Part shown: positions 12,481 to 22,244 of the stretch, in pieces | How the letters are laid out: the number at the start of each line of letters is the position of its first letter | How positions within the stretch are numbered: the stretch's first letter is position 1 | Source of the DNA: Trachythela sp. YZ-2020 | Taxonomy: Eukaryota; Cnidaria; Anthozoa; Malacalcyonacea; Clavulariidae | Length of the DNA stretch: 64,000 bases | Assembly (NCBI GenBank): GCA_016169945.1 | Contig: JADLSH010000193.1 | Coordinates: forward strand, 1,612,001 to 1,676,000 | Direction of reading: 5' to 3' | The notes under the pieces: generated by a model | What the model saw: only the letters and a program-made list of their open reading frames with translations | Told to the model about the DNA's origin: nothing | Databases searched by the model: none | Made by a program: the position numbers and the translations under genes

Positions 12481-13699
12481 GGTAAAATATACCAGTAAAA
12501 ATATTTTGACCACGAAGGTCCCTTATATAGGAAAATGCCCCCCCCCCCACGAGAAAATTCTTTAAAAAGGCCGTGTGTCAAATAAATATCTAATGTCAGT
12601 AATGTAGGGGTAACCAACAAGTCATTTTGCCAACTTACTGTCAGTTCGTAAACTTCTCAGGTTGCCAATGTCAACATGTGTGATATAGGATATGCATATA
12701 TGAAATAATAAGTATTCTGTTCAAGTGAGCGGCCTAAATTCTATTATTCTGATGTTAATAGTCAGTGTTTGGGCTCTCATTTTCACTACTTCTTTCAAAA
12801 AAATGATGGTGTAGATAGGTATTGTCTTCCATGGCAGTAATTATATATGTAATGCCGTATGTGCAATGCCAAAATCACAGAAGTCAGATTGAGATATCAG
12901 ATTATGCATGACAAATATACTAGTTTTAGTGATGATTGAATTTCGTATGGAAAATTCGACAAGGTTATAATTATAATAATGAGGTTATACAAAGTACTTT
13001 AGCTGGCATAGGCAATGGTAAAATAAGTAAGCATCTTGCCGTTTTTTCGATATTTCCAGAGTAGGTTTGTTGCCATGGACGTGGCACAATTTTGGATTTC
13101 GAGCGGAGACAAATATCTCTGTAAGATTAGGTACATATTCTTGTATGCAACGATTGCGGGCGCATGACACATCAAAAGTGCCAAACTGAACAACAGAACT
13201 GCATAAAAAAAACAAATCAACTGCAAAACGCTGAACTGCATAAGAGAACTGCATAATACAACAAATTAACTGCATAATAGAATAAATCAACTGCATAACA
13301 TCGTATTTGAACTGCATAATGACAAACATGAACTGCATAACATCGTATCTGAACTGCATAACTGAATAAATTAATTTTGGCCATGATCACCCCTCACAGA
13401 TTATACTGATTACATTCAATTTCTAGGTCTTTATCTATTTTAAAACATCCTACCCTTTTCTCTTTTATATTTTTCTAAGCAATCTTAAAGCAAGGAATAC
13501 AAAATGACACTTGTTTCCATCTACCAAAATGACGTTACGCAATTTTCCCGATTTTCAATTTCCTTTTCTTGTTTTTCTTTAGCAATTTGGTTAGGGTTGG
13601 GTAGGTTTGTTTAATATTTGTGAAAGCCACTATCACTACTCACTAGATAGAATTAAGAGGTTAAATCTACTTTATCAGTATTTAACAATGAGTCTAGGT

Positions 13700-13875
13700 T
13701 TTTGTCGAGGGTCGAGTGTTGGAAGTCGAGTGTCAAACGTCGAGAGTAAAAAGTCAAGGGTCGCAAAAAAAAGTCGAGGGTCGTATATAAAAAGTCGAGG
13801 GTCGTATTTTTTAAATATTTTTTGGTTTTGTAGAGTCGAGAGTAAAAATTCGCTGGTAGAGAGCGCGAGGATACT
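13700..13875 (+). repeat. AAGTCGAGGGTCG-type minisatellite
   Basis: Irregular tandem units of GTCGAGGGTCG, GTCGAGTGTTG and GTCGAGAGTAA with A-rich spacers. The frame across it is open only because of the repeat composition. Confidence 0.6.
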
Positions 13876-13992
13876 TTAAAATTTATTAATTTAACAAAAA
13901 TAATTATTTTAACTCGTGTAATTGATCTTAGTTTAATTTTAACTTGTAATTTTTTATAATTTTAATTTTTTATATGATAAATTTAAGTAAAA

Positions 13993-14347
13993 TCGGGTTC
14001 CAAACGGGCGTGGTTTATATTTAATCACAGGCAGCCCTGGCAATGACTACAATATACTGGCAATGACTATTATAAAATATCTATATATAATGGTTTCAAA
14101 TTGGTATATTTTCAGAAGCAAATAGACATTAAATTGGTTAATAATGGCAGTTAAAATGTACCAGTTAGTTTCCCCTACGTCCACTCTGTGTTTTAACTGC
14201 CATTATTAACCAATTTAATGTTTATTTGCTCCTGAAAATATACAAATTGAAACCATTATACATAGACATTTTATAATAATATACTGTCAGTAGTCATTGC
14301 CCGGGCTGCTTGTGATTAAATATAAACCACGCCCGTTTGGAACCCGA
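13993..14347. mobile_element. 355-bp MITE with very long inverted arms
   Basis: The left arm starts TCGGGTTCCAAACGGGCG and the right arm ends with its complement at 14347. Pairing extends about 165 bp inward through GTTAATAATGGCAGTTAAAA, leaving a short central spacer near 14155-14190. It would form a strong hairpin. It sits 160 bp downstream of the BTB gene stop. The target duplication is unclear. Confidence 0.8.
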
Positions 14348-14509
14348 CTATAGCTTTTGATTGGCATTTATAAGTCATCTTTGAACATGTGCGAGAAAGT
14401 TGATGTATGTTTACTGTATATGGGTAGAAACAGTTCTGTAACACCAATTTGAACTAATGCAGAACTATAATACAACAGTGCATAAACTGTTAATTGGTAT
14501 TTTGTTCCT

Positions 14510-15325
14510 TCATTCTTGATCGTAACCAAGTACATCATGAATTTTATGGAAGAGCATCATAACCTTCCCCCCCTTATCCAATTCCAAGGCATAATGTGCA
14601 AGTGCTGCAGCATATTTTCTACGAAAGATCACCATACAGTCGTCACAATTTCTTGCTCCAAAAAAGCTGTACGCATCAACATCATGTGATTGGCGACATT
14701 TGAATTTGCAACCAATCTCGCATTTAAGATGAAATGAGAGAATGGTTTCTAACGAGATTTCTAGATAACATTTGGCTGATTCTACAATTTGTTCCAGAAA
14801 TCTGCACTTCCCCAACAGTACCTTGTCCGATTGTGCACGCTCCAAGTTTGACATGGAATCCTTTAGTGTTTGAACTGGTATATTCTTTATGGCGAAATCA
14901 ATGCATTTCTCACATAATTCCTTGTCATACTTTGCAGCATATGGCAGGAGGAGTAAAGCATTCTGTGATGTTATTGTACTATCATCAAAGCACAACCTTA
15001 TAACACTTTCTGCTTGGTATTTGTCAGCAAGCTCGAGAATATCAAATATGTTATCATTATCTACTGCTTTTGAGAACATTTTGTAAGGATACATAAATTT
15101 TAAAAAGTTTTCCATCTGTCCAGGATCATCTTGAAGAAGGACCTTTCCTTCGTTAGATTCTTTGAAACTACCATTGAGCATGGCATCGAATACTGGCGAC
15201 TGAACAGACAATATGGAACGATGCACGTTAAATTCGGCGCCTTTCAAACCTAGAACAACATCACTGTTCTTCCATGGCTTTGAAAACGCATCAGAAAGGT
15301 TTGATTCAGGTTGATTTTGGTTCAT
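14510..15325 (-). CDS. BTB/POZ domain protein, single exon
   Basis: The minus-strand frame encodes 271 residues from the Met at 15325; the frame stays open upstream to 15460, but MNQNQPES fits a BTB N-terminus better. The BTB/POZ fold is visible from about residue 17: SDVVLGLKGAEFNVHRSILSVQSPVFDAML, in which D-V-x-L, F-x-V-H-R-x-I-L and S-P-V-F are the classic conserved positions. It is followed by NFLKFMYPY, LADKYQAESV and a helical BACK-like stretch. BTB domains dimerise and often bind Cullin-3 as substrate adaptors for ubiquitin ligases. No Kelch, MATH or zinc-finger partner is seen. The C-terminal half has a cysteine cluster (CEIGCKFKCRQ, ARNCDDCMV) of unknown role. The gene is intronless and could belong to an expanded retrogene-like family. 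The frame is intact, so it is probably functional. Confidence 0.8.
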   Translation of the reverse strand: MNQNQPESNLSDAFSKPWKNSDVVLGLKGAEFNVHRSILSVQSPVFDAMLNGSFKESNEGKVLLQDDPGQMENFLKFMYPYKMFSKAVDNDNIFDILELADKYQAESVIRLCFDDSTITSQNALLLLPYAAKYDKELCEKCIDFAIKNIPVQTLKDSMSNLERAQSDKVLLGKCRFLEQIVESAKCYLEISLETILSFHLKCEIGCKFKCRQSHDVDAYSFFGARNCDDCMVIFRRKYAAALAHYALELDKGGKVMMLFHKIHDVLGYDQE

Positions 15326-15964
15326 ATTTACGTAATATTCTGTACTTCGATAAAGTTTTAATTTAAAATAGTTGTTTATAAATACGATGAGCCAGCATGG
15401 CGACAGCGGTAATTTCAAACCCAGAGAGATGTACTTCATGAATTCTTCATGAAGAATCATTAGCGGGTTTCGGGGAGTATCAGACTAATTCCTGCAGATC
15501 TTGAAACAAGAAAAACGAATTCATACAGGGAAAATTCGAAGAAAAAAATTCGTACAGGGATTGTGTGGGGAAAAAATCTTAAAAGTTTAAGTTTTGTCTT
15601 TACTTTCGGACGAACATAGTTGGTATGAATCACGACATGTTGTCAAAATATGTATTAAACTTGTGTGATTCGTATCATGTAATTTTTTATACTTTTGTTA
15701 AGATTGCAATGACCAAAATATGGAAGGCTGGAATGTATTGTTCTTTCCAGTTTTTTACTTCATATACAGCTGACTTAAACAGCAATAAACAGGAATTTAT
15801 TTTCCTTGTTTCATGGGTACGTCTGTACACGCTTAAATCGAATTCGTATTTGGTCACCATATTTAAGATGATATGCTGAACAGAAGTTAGGGATTCTAAA
15901 ATACACTTCTGTTTTTTTGAATAACCATTTGTCCTGTCTATGAAGAACCACACTTGGTTTTTGC

Positions 15965-16080
15965 AAAATAAGAAATGTATAAAGAATCGGTTTTTTGGAT
16001 CCTATTATAATTGTTTTTTTGGAAATAAGAGAATGTATAAATAATCGGTTTTTTGGATCCTATTATATAAAACTCCTGAA
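15965..16080 (+). repeat. short direct repeat
   Basis: Two adjacent copies of about 55 bp share GAATGTATAAA-AATCGGTTTTTTGGATCCTATTAT (split here for length). The stretches on either side (15326-15964 and 16081-16500) show no gene. Confidence 0.7.
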
Positions 16081-16515
16081 ACAGTATGGACACGTGGTTT
16101 CCATCTTGCATTAATATGTATAACTGAACATTTGAAAATGTATTACAATCGTCTTCATGTCATTTCTATTATACAATGGTTCCATTTCTAAGGTTGTGAT
16201 TAACTCAGGACATCATGAAAAGTCCAGTGATGGTCGATTTGTCTTCGCCTTTCAAATAATTGAAGGGTTAAACAGCTGGCTTGTTTTTGCACTGCTGTGT
16301 AAAAATTGCATTTCTAAATTTCTAAATATTTGAAATTGCCTTTCTTGTTAGAGAAAAAAATTTTCATTCCGAGGGCAATTCTATATTGTAGTGTACCCGG
16401 TAGTGTATATTATAATGTCGCGTATTTTATAATTGATTAGAACTTTTAATATGTCATTGAGACGGAAACACGTTGTATTACGATCAGTTGTTTCAAATGT
16501 AAATATCTCCAGACG

Positions 16516-16560
16516 CTGCCTCGTACCCAGGCGCTCTCAGTTTGCGGCAGGCTATATAAG
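16516..16560 (+). mobile_element. solitary end of the CAGCCTCGTACC element family
   Basis: CTGCCTCGTACCCAGGCGCT at about 16518 matches the terminal repeat of the elements at 50011-51974 and 56049-56203. No matching second end was found nearby, so this looks like a fragment. The overlapping open frames at 16433-16868 have no recognised motif. Confidence 0.55.
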
Positions 16561-16915
16561 AGGAATACATGAAGTATTGCAACGGAGGCGACGCGCGACG
16601 GGGAATTTGGGAGGACTTCACGCGGGGGAGCGTGGGAGGACTTCACGCGGGGAAGCAGTTCTTGTATACTGTTATGGCGGACAAAATGATCGAGGAAGTA
16701 GAAATTTCTACAAATCCATTACAAAGACCAGTTCAGGTGGCTTTTTTACACCAAAAATTACTATGCCCTCATATATTCTGTGCGCAAAACGTTACGTTTT
16801 TTGAGGAGAGTGGAATTGAGTATAAGGTCAGTGTTACTTGCTATAAACCAATGAAATCCGCCATCTAGGCAATGACATCACGAGGAATCGATTGTCGGTA
16901 CTTTCAAGCCGATGG

Positions 16916-17106
16916 TAGACTTGCTCCAAGTCTGTCTCTTAAAAGGGTTTTATTGTGGAGTTATAAAGGATTGGGGAGTTATAAAGGGCGCATGAGAATG
17001 CGGGCGGGAGGAAATGAAAGCGGACAGGGGTGCCTTTTATAACTCCCCAATCCTTTACAACTCCCCAATAAAAACCCCTTTAAGAGACAGACTTGGAGCA
17101 AGTCTA
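16916..17106. mobile_element. 191-bp MITE, TAGACTTGC family, with 8-bp near-duplication
   Basis: TIRs begin TAGACTTGCTCCAAGTCTG and extend about 70 bp, through AAGGATTGGGGAGTT. The flanks GCCGATGG (16908-16915) and GCCGATAG (17107-17114) match at 7 of 8 bases. A second copy lies at 45469-45622. An 8-9 bp duplication points to a hAT- or Mutator-type non-autonomous element. Confidence 0.8.
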
Positions 17107-17114
17107 GCCGATAG

Positions 17115-17886
17115 AGTTTGATCCCGGAGATTTAGCTTCCGAAGTTGTCCGAGCGTGCGCCGACAATACCGGCTCTGCAACAAAGAAAGCATTTTCACGA
17201 GAATTGCCATAAAAGGGCTAGATTATTTCGTTTTCAATAGCTACCAATGGTGAAGGAAAGCGAAATGAATATTTAATTAGTTTATATTATTGTTAATTTG
17301 TAAACAAAACTCAGAGTGTTTAAAAGCGGCAAAATTGGCCGCATAGCGTTGTAAACAAACACAATTTACTTCTCTAGAGAGATCGTAAAACACTGAATCG
17401 AATGGTGGTATTGTCATCTACATAGCATGCACTGAACCTAAGATATGAACCTGCAAAATCTGAGGTCGATATCGACCTCAAAACATTAGGACTCAACAAT
17501 AAGCATTTTCTTGATTTAGAATGTTTTCATCCATTCCCACGTAATCCCTTTTCCACATTTACGACAACAACATTTATAAGAGTATTTTACAGTATATCGG
17601 GTTTTTTGTATGAAATCTTTCGCTATTATGAAATATTAGTTGAACACACAGTTGCCTGCGGAGGAGGCTAGGCGCATATTCCTATCTCCATGTATAATTA
17701 TAAAGCAAGGTCATGTCATTACAAATATATAATGAAAAAATTTGAATTATATCCAAAAATCATCTACTATTAAGAATTATTACATATACAGATTAGTCGC
17801 AGTAGATCACTGGTTATACTAAAACAATTTGAATACCTAACTATTCGCCATACGAATACTGAATCTTAAAGTATATACAAATTGAA
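17115..17886. other. intergenic, no gene seen
   Basis: No recognised coding, RNA or repeat structure. GAGGTCGATATCGACCTC at about 17461-17478 is a perfect 18-bp palindrome of unknown meaning. Confidence 0.45.
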
Positions 17887-18141
17887 ATGGCAATAAAACA
17901 ACATAGATTCGTCTTATCTTGGCACTTTAAACGCGTTTTTCTTTACACAGCATTGGCAGCACTCTTCAATTATCAGGCCGTCAATTGCCTAAATCAAGAT
18001 TTGGGGAACGATAAACTAAGTTATATACTTCTATACAACTCAAGATTTTATTTTGACCTGCGTCGAAGTGATGGATCAATTGAAAAGAAGCTAAACGAAA
18101 TTCTCGATATAAAAATCATGAATAAAAATCATGAATCATGA
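17887..18141 (+). CDS. possible small secreted protein or first exon, unrecognised
   Basis: An 84-codon frame. After a basic start (MAIKQHRFVLSWHFKR) comes a hydrophobic run, VFLYTALAALFNYQAVNC, that looks like a signal peptide with a cut after Cys or Ala near residue 33. The rest is a charged tail, LRRSDGSIEKKLNEILDIK. There are no family motifs. It could be a small secreted peptide, a first exon whose frame runs into an intron, or chance. The region before it is AT-rich with no clear TATA box at the right distance. Confidence 0.3.
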   Translation: MAIKQHRFVLSWHFKRVFLYTALAALFNYQAVNCLNQDLGNDKLSYILLYNSRFYFDLRRSDGSIEKKLNEILDIKIMNKNHES

Positions 18142-18681
18142 TAAAAAGCTACTGATTTTGTCCGGTTTTCGTGAATATATATAAAAGAAAATTTGGATGA
18201 AAACGCTTCTCTCCTTGAACCTTTGAAAGCAAAATATTAAAAAATATCGAACTTGGCGCGTTGATGTACTATAACACGTGATCCATTCCTAACGCGTTGA
18301 TTGGTGCAGAATGTTTCCACTTGTCGGGGGAAGCATTCTTCTCAACAGGTTCTCAGCAGGAAAAAATATCAATACAATCCAAAAATGTAAATAAAATCCT
18401 TTGAATGAGTATAACGAGAAAAGTACGTTGGCAATTCCTCGACAGACCCGGCTTCGATTAGACGATTACCGCTCGCGGTTGAACAGTAAAGAATGTATAA
18501 AGCCAATTTAATGCAGCATTCCCACTTGGCGACGTTACCGGAGCAAAGAACCTTCGTCAGCTAGTTAAATAGCAGGAACTCCTTGCTTCTTAAAAAATCA
18601 TTTGTACACTAGCAAATACCCTAACTAGCACTATAGCCCTAAGTGAAAGAATCTCACATAATGTTGGAGTTAAATTACTTT

Positions 18682-19008
18682 GCCCGCGGTAAAAATTCAG
18701 GAGTAAAATTACTCCCAATTTTTACTCCCGTTCGAGAATATTTGGAGTTAAAACGACTCCTGGAGTAATATTAAGGAGTAAAAATTACTCCATTATTTCT
18801 ACTCCTTTGCTGGAGTAAATTTTACTCCTTCAGTGGAGTTAAAATGACTCTCAGTGGAGTAAATTTTGGAATGCGTACCGAAATGGAGCAGTTTTATCTC
18901 CATTTTTGGAATAGATTAATTTACTCCAAAATTTTTACTCTCCCATAGGGAGTAATTTTAACTCCTATGGTGGAGTTAAAATAACTCCTTGAAATTAACC
19001 GTGCGGGC
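18682..19008. mobile_element. GGAGTAAA-rich MITE
   Basis: The ends GCCCGC(AC)GGTTAA are inverted (18682 and 19008). The interior is a chain of alternating GGAGTAAAATTACTCC and TGGAGTTAAAATGACTC motifs on both strands, so it can fold at many points. No coding capacity. Confidence 0.7.
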
Positions 19009-19077
19009 TATACTCCATTGTTCTCTGACAATACACAACATGTGTACATTGCGTAACGCTACAAAATACATTTCTTG

Positions 19078-19590
19078 AGCAGATGCCACAGAACTAACGC
19101 AATAAATCTAAGCCAAAGCTTTATGAATTATGTGTATAGCGTTTTGGTTTACACTGTAGTGTATCAGTATAATAAACACCGTATTTTATAATCGATTAGA
19201 ACTTTTAATATATATCATATGCATTGGTATATATTTTATCTAAAGGGAAACTGAGTGACATTAGTGAAAAACAATTTTTAAAAGAAAATGAGAACACTTC
19301 GCATTTTCAACACTCCGCATATTTTCAACACTCCGCATATATTCAACACGTCCGCATTTTCAACACTCCGCATTTTCAGTACTGTTTCGTTTCCTTTAAT
19401 CACATATTTTGTCTGTTTATACACTTGGTTTATAATTATTACGAACGAACAATATTTGTAAAAGGAAATCCTCTATAAGTGTATGTAAATGTAGGTGTCG
19501 CTCAAGAGTTCTTACTAATCCACTCTTACAATCTTTTTGATCAAGCCTTACTTTGTTCCCATAAACGGAGACAGCCATATAATTATACCT
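19078..19590 (+). repeat. local duplication, copy 1
   Basis: Begins at AGATGCCACAGAACTAACGC and ends near ACGGAGACAGCCAT. It contains an ATTTTCAACACTCCGCAT minisatellite (about 19302-19378). A second copy is at 20662-21300, and the central GTAGTGTA...ATCGATTAGAACTTTTAAT part also recurs at 16385-16455. Confidence 0.75.
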
Positions 19591-20661
19591 AAACCTATTT
19601 ATACTGGATAGCTTTGTCAGTTATAAACTGTTCTCCAAAGAGGTCTTTATAAGTATAGTAGGCTATTACAAATCCTGCGTTCTGATTGGTTCCCTAGTAG
19701 CGAAGAGCGAGAGAGAAACTTGTGAATCACTTGCTTCTTTACGAAAAAAAACTTCGCAAAATGTCCTAATTTCTATTCTGGAATAAAAACTAACAAACAA
19801 TCATGGAAACTGCGTACTCGTATATAGTTTTACAGTTTTGAACATAAAAGTGACTGGCAAATATATGAACATGGATCGTGGACAATTTTTGTTTATATTT
19901 CGAGCAACATCATTGGAAACACAATCGCTTGAAGTTGAATGTTTTCATCCATTTAGCTATAAAATTTGAAGGGTTTTTTTGCGTTAATTATATCAGTTTA
20001 TGTGTTTCGAGATTTCCCGCCATATTGTTTACAGTTTGAAAATATCTAACGTTTTGGCCTTTTTAAGCTTTTTTTCTTTCGTTTTATTAACCAAATATAA
20101 CTTGAAATTTTCCTTCGATATAATGGCTGTTTTAATTACGGTCTGATTTTTTTAATATTTAAACTCACAAGTCGTATATATTTAGTGAATTTTCACTCGG
20201 GCGTTCGCCGTTTTATATAAACAAGTGCCGGCGCGAAAGTTGAAAGAAGCCATCTAAATGCATGGATGCTCTTAAACTTTACCTATTTTATTCCTGCAGC
20301 TTGAAATATACTAGTAGGTTTATATACTAATACAATTAGACAACTCGGCCTCGTTGTCTAATTGAATACTGCAGGAGGACCTCTAAACTAAACTCACTTT
20401 ATAGTATATTTTTACTTTATTATTCCTACCAACGTAATAGCTCTATATCAGTTCTTATTGGTCTAGTGCTACTACAGGAGGAAACCTAAACTAGCTTTAT
20501 TTATACGGGTAAGCAGATTGCTCTAGATCAATATAGTATGCGCCAGGCGTCACTAACGCTCTTGCATCTGACAATACTAGCTAACACTATATACACTTGC
20601 CAAGCATGTATAAATTACCCAAAAAGGCTCTCCTGCAGAAGAAAGTTTAGTGACCTTGAGT

Positions 20662-21300
20662 AGATGCCACAGAACTAACGCAGTAAATCTAAGCCATTGC
20701 AAAGCTTTATGAATTATGTGTAGCGTTTTGGTTTAAACTTTAAACGTTATCCCCATGAGACGGAGTTATATACGCGGTTTGCATACTAAAATGGTTAAAA
20801 TTATTCATCCTGTATTGAGTTATTATATTGTAGTGTACACGGTAGTGTATAATAAACACCGTATTTTATAATCGATTATATTAGAACTTTTAATATATAT
20901 CATATGCATTGGTATATAGTTTATCTAAAGGGAAACTGAGTGACTTTAGTGAAAAACAAATTTTAAAAGAAAATGAGAACACTTCGTATTTTCAACACTC
21001 GGCATTTTCAGCACTCCGCATATATTCAACACTCCACCCTCCGGGCTCCGGCACTGCGCATATTCATTTCGATGTCCTTCAATAACATGTTTTGTCTGTT
21101 TATATTACGAACGAACAATATTTGTAAGAGGAAATCCTCTATATATAAGTGTATGTCTAGACTAGGTGTAGCTCAAGAGAAGAGTGGATGCTGGGACGCA
21201 ATTCGCGAGGGGAAAAACAAAACATATTAATCCACTCTTATATATAATCTTTTTGATCAAGTTTAATGCTTTTTTGTCTCCATAAACGGAGACAGCCATG
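20662..21300 (+). repeat. local duplication, copy 2
   Basis: Matches 19078-19590 with indels, including an extra block with GCGTTTTGGTTTAAAC and a longer spacer. The flanking stretches, 19600-20660 and 21300-21600, hold repeated phrases such as CTACAGGAGGAAACCTA and TACTGGATAGCT but no gene. Confidence 0.7.
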
Positions 21301-21714
21301 CCTAAACTCATCCAATTAACTTTATTTCAGTACTGGATAGCTTTGTCAGTTCTAAACTGTTCTCCATCAATAGAGGTTTAGTAAAGGCCATATTCTAATG
21401 GTCTAGTGTTACTACAGGAGGAAACCTAGACTAAACTACTTTAGTTAGACTGTATAGCTCTATCAGTTCTAAACTGGTTTCCCTAGAGGTCCAGTAAGAG
21501 TAAAAAACCTATTGAACTAAACTTACTCTGTTTATACTGGATAGCTCTTGCGAAGGCCATCTTTTAATTGTTGTATAAAATAGTATATATAGCTTAATCT
21601 TGTACTGAAGTTATATAAGGCCGAAACATGTATACAATTGAAACTTTTGTCGTATTCATTAAAGTTGTTATAATTTATTGCTAGCTTGCACGATTATTTG
21701 ATAAAACTATGCCG

Positions 21715-22070
21715 GGGTAAATATCTTTAAATACAGTTAGATTAACTTAATTATGAAACCCTATATTTAAACCTCTGCACTCGCTTAATCGAAATCTTTT
21801 GACATTGAATCTAAGATCCCCTGGAAGTCATTTGAAATAAAAATAATTATTTTTAATAAAACATCTAAAACCTCTTTGAAATGAAAAATATTGAAAACAG
21901 CAGGGAAGTGGCTTCGTGCCAAGGACAGTTCCGCTCTCCGGGACTCCGGCACTCTTTTGTGCATATTCATCTTGTAACTGCATGCAGTCTCCTAAGGGTT
22001 CAATAAGATACCTGAGGGCCGGGTATGGCCTCATTAGGATGTCAACACATCTCTCAAGGTTCTTGGCACA
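21715..22070 (-). repeat. fragment of the 39-57 kb module, partly inverted
   Basis: About 21715-21830 is the reverse complement of the module start at 39060-39210 (GATTTCGATTAAGCGAG... TTTACACCGG). About 22000-22045 matches the module in direct orientation (AATAAGATACCTGAGG and CCTCATTAGGATGTCAA). This ties the peptide-gene upstream region to the modules of the right half of the window. Confidence 0.65.
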
Positions 22071-22187
22071 ATAGAAAATCTTTATGTTAGGGGTGGACCA
22101 TTAGATACCCTGAGAGGATTCGGATTAGCTTGACACTTTTAAACTAAGATGCTCTTTCATCTTATTAGTTTGGCCATTTGCATATCG

Positions 22188-22194
22188 TATAAAA
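22188..22194 (+). promoter_or_regulatory. TATA box of peptide gene 1
   Basis: TATAAAA lies 51 bp before the start codon at 22245. Transcription would begin near 22218-22225, giving a 5' leader of only about 20-27 nt. The region from about 22130 to the ATG is strongly conserved with 57283-57400 upstream of gene 2, where the box reads CATAAAA. Confidence 0.6.
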
Positions 22195-22244
22195 GCGTGA
22201 GAAAACAGCCAAGCTAACCATAGGGATTCGAATCAGTCATCACG

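Larger units (their letters stand above)
9941..13396. mobile_element. foldback-like element with long, internally repetitive inverted arms
   Basis: The left end TGAGGGGTGATCAGGGCC (9941) is mirrored by the right end finishing CCCCTCA at 13396. Each arm starts with a run of ATGCAGTTCAGATACGATGTT-type repeats (9971-10150; inverted at 13195-13360). Pairing continues inward: TTTTGATGTGTCATGCGCCC, the block around 10581-10660 with 12840-12960, the G-run/C-run block at 11110-11200 with 12520-12580, and the GCCCGGCGTGTGCAATCGAT block at about 11361 with 12450-12475. The arms therefore cover most of the 3.45 kb. Long TIRs with internal direct repeats are typical of foldback elements. Both flanks contain AGATTAT, but the exact target duplication is unclear. 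No transposase was found. Confidence 0.75.
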
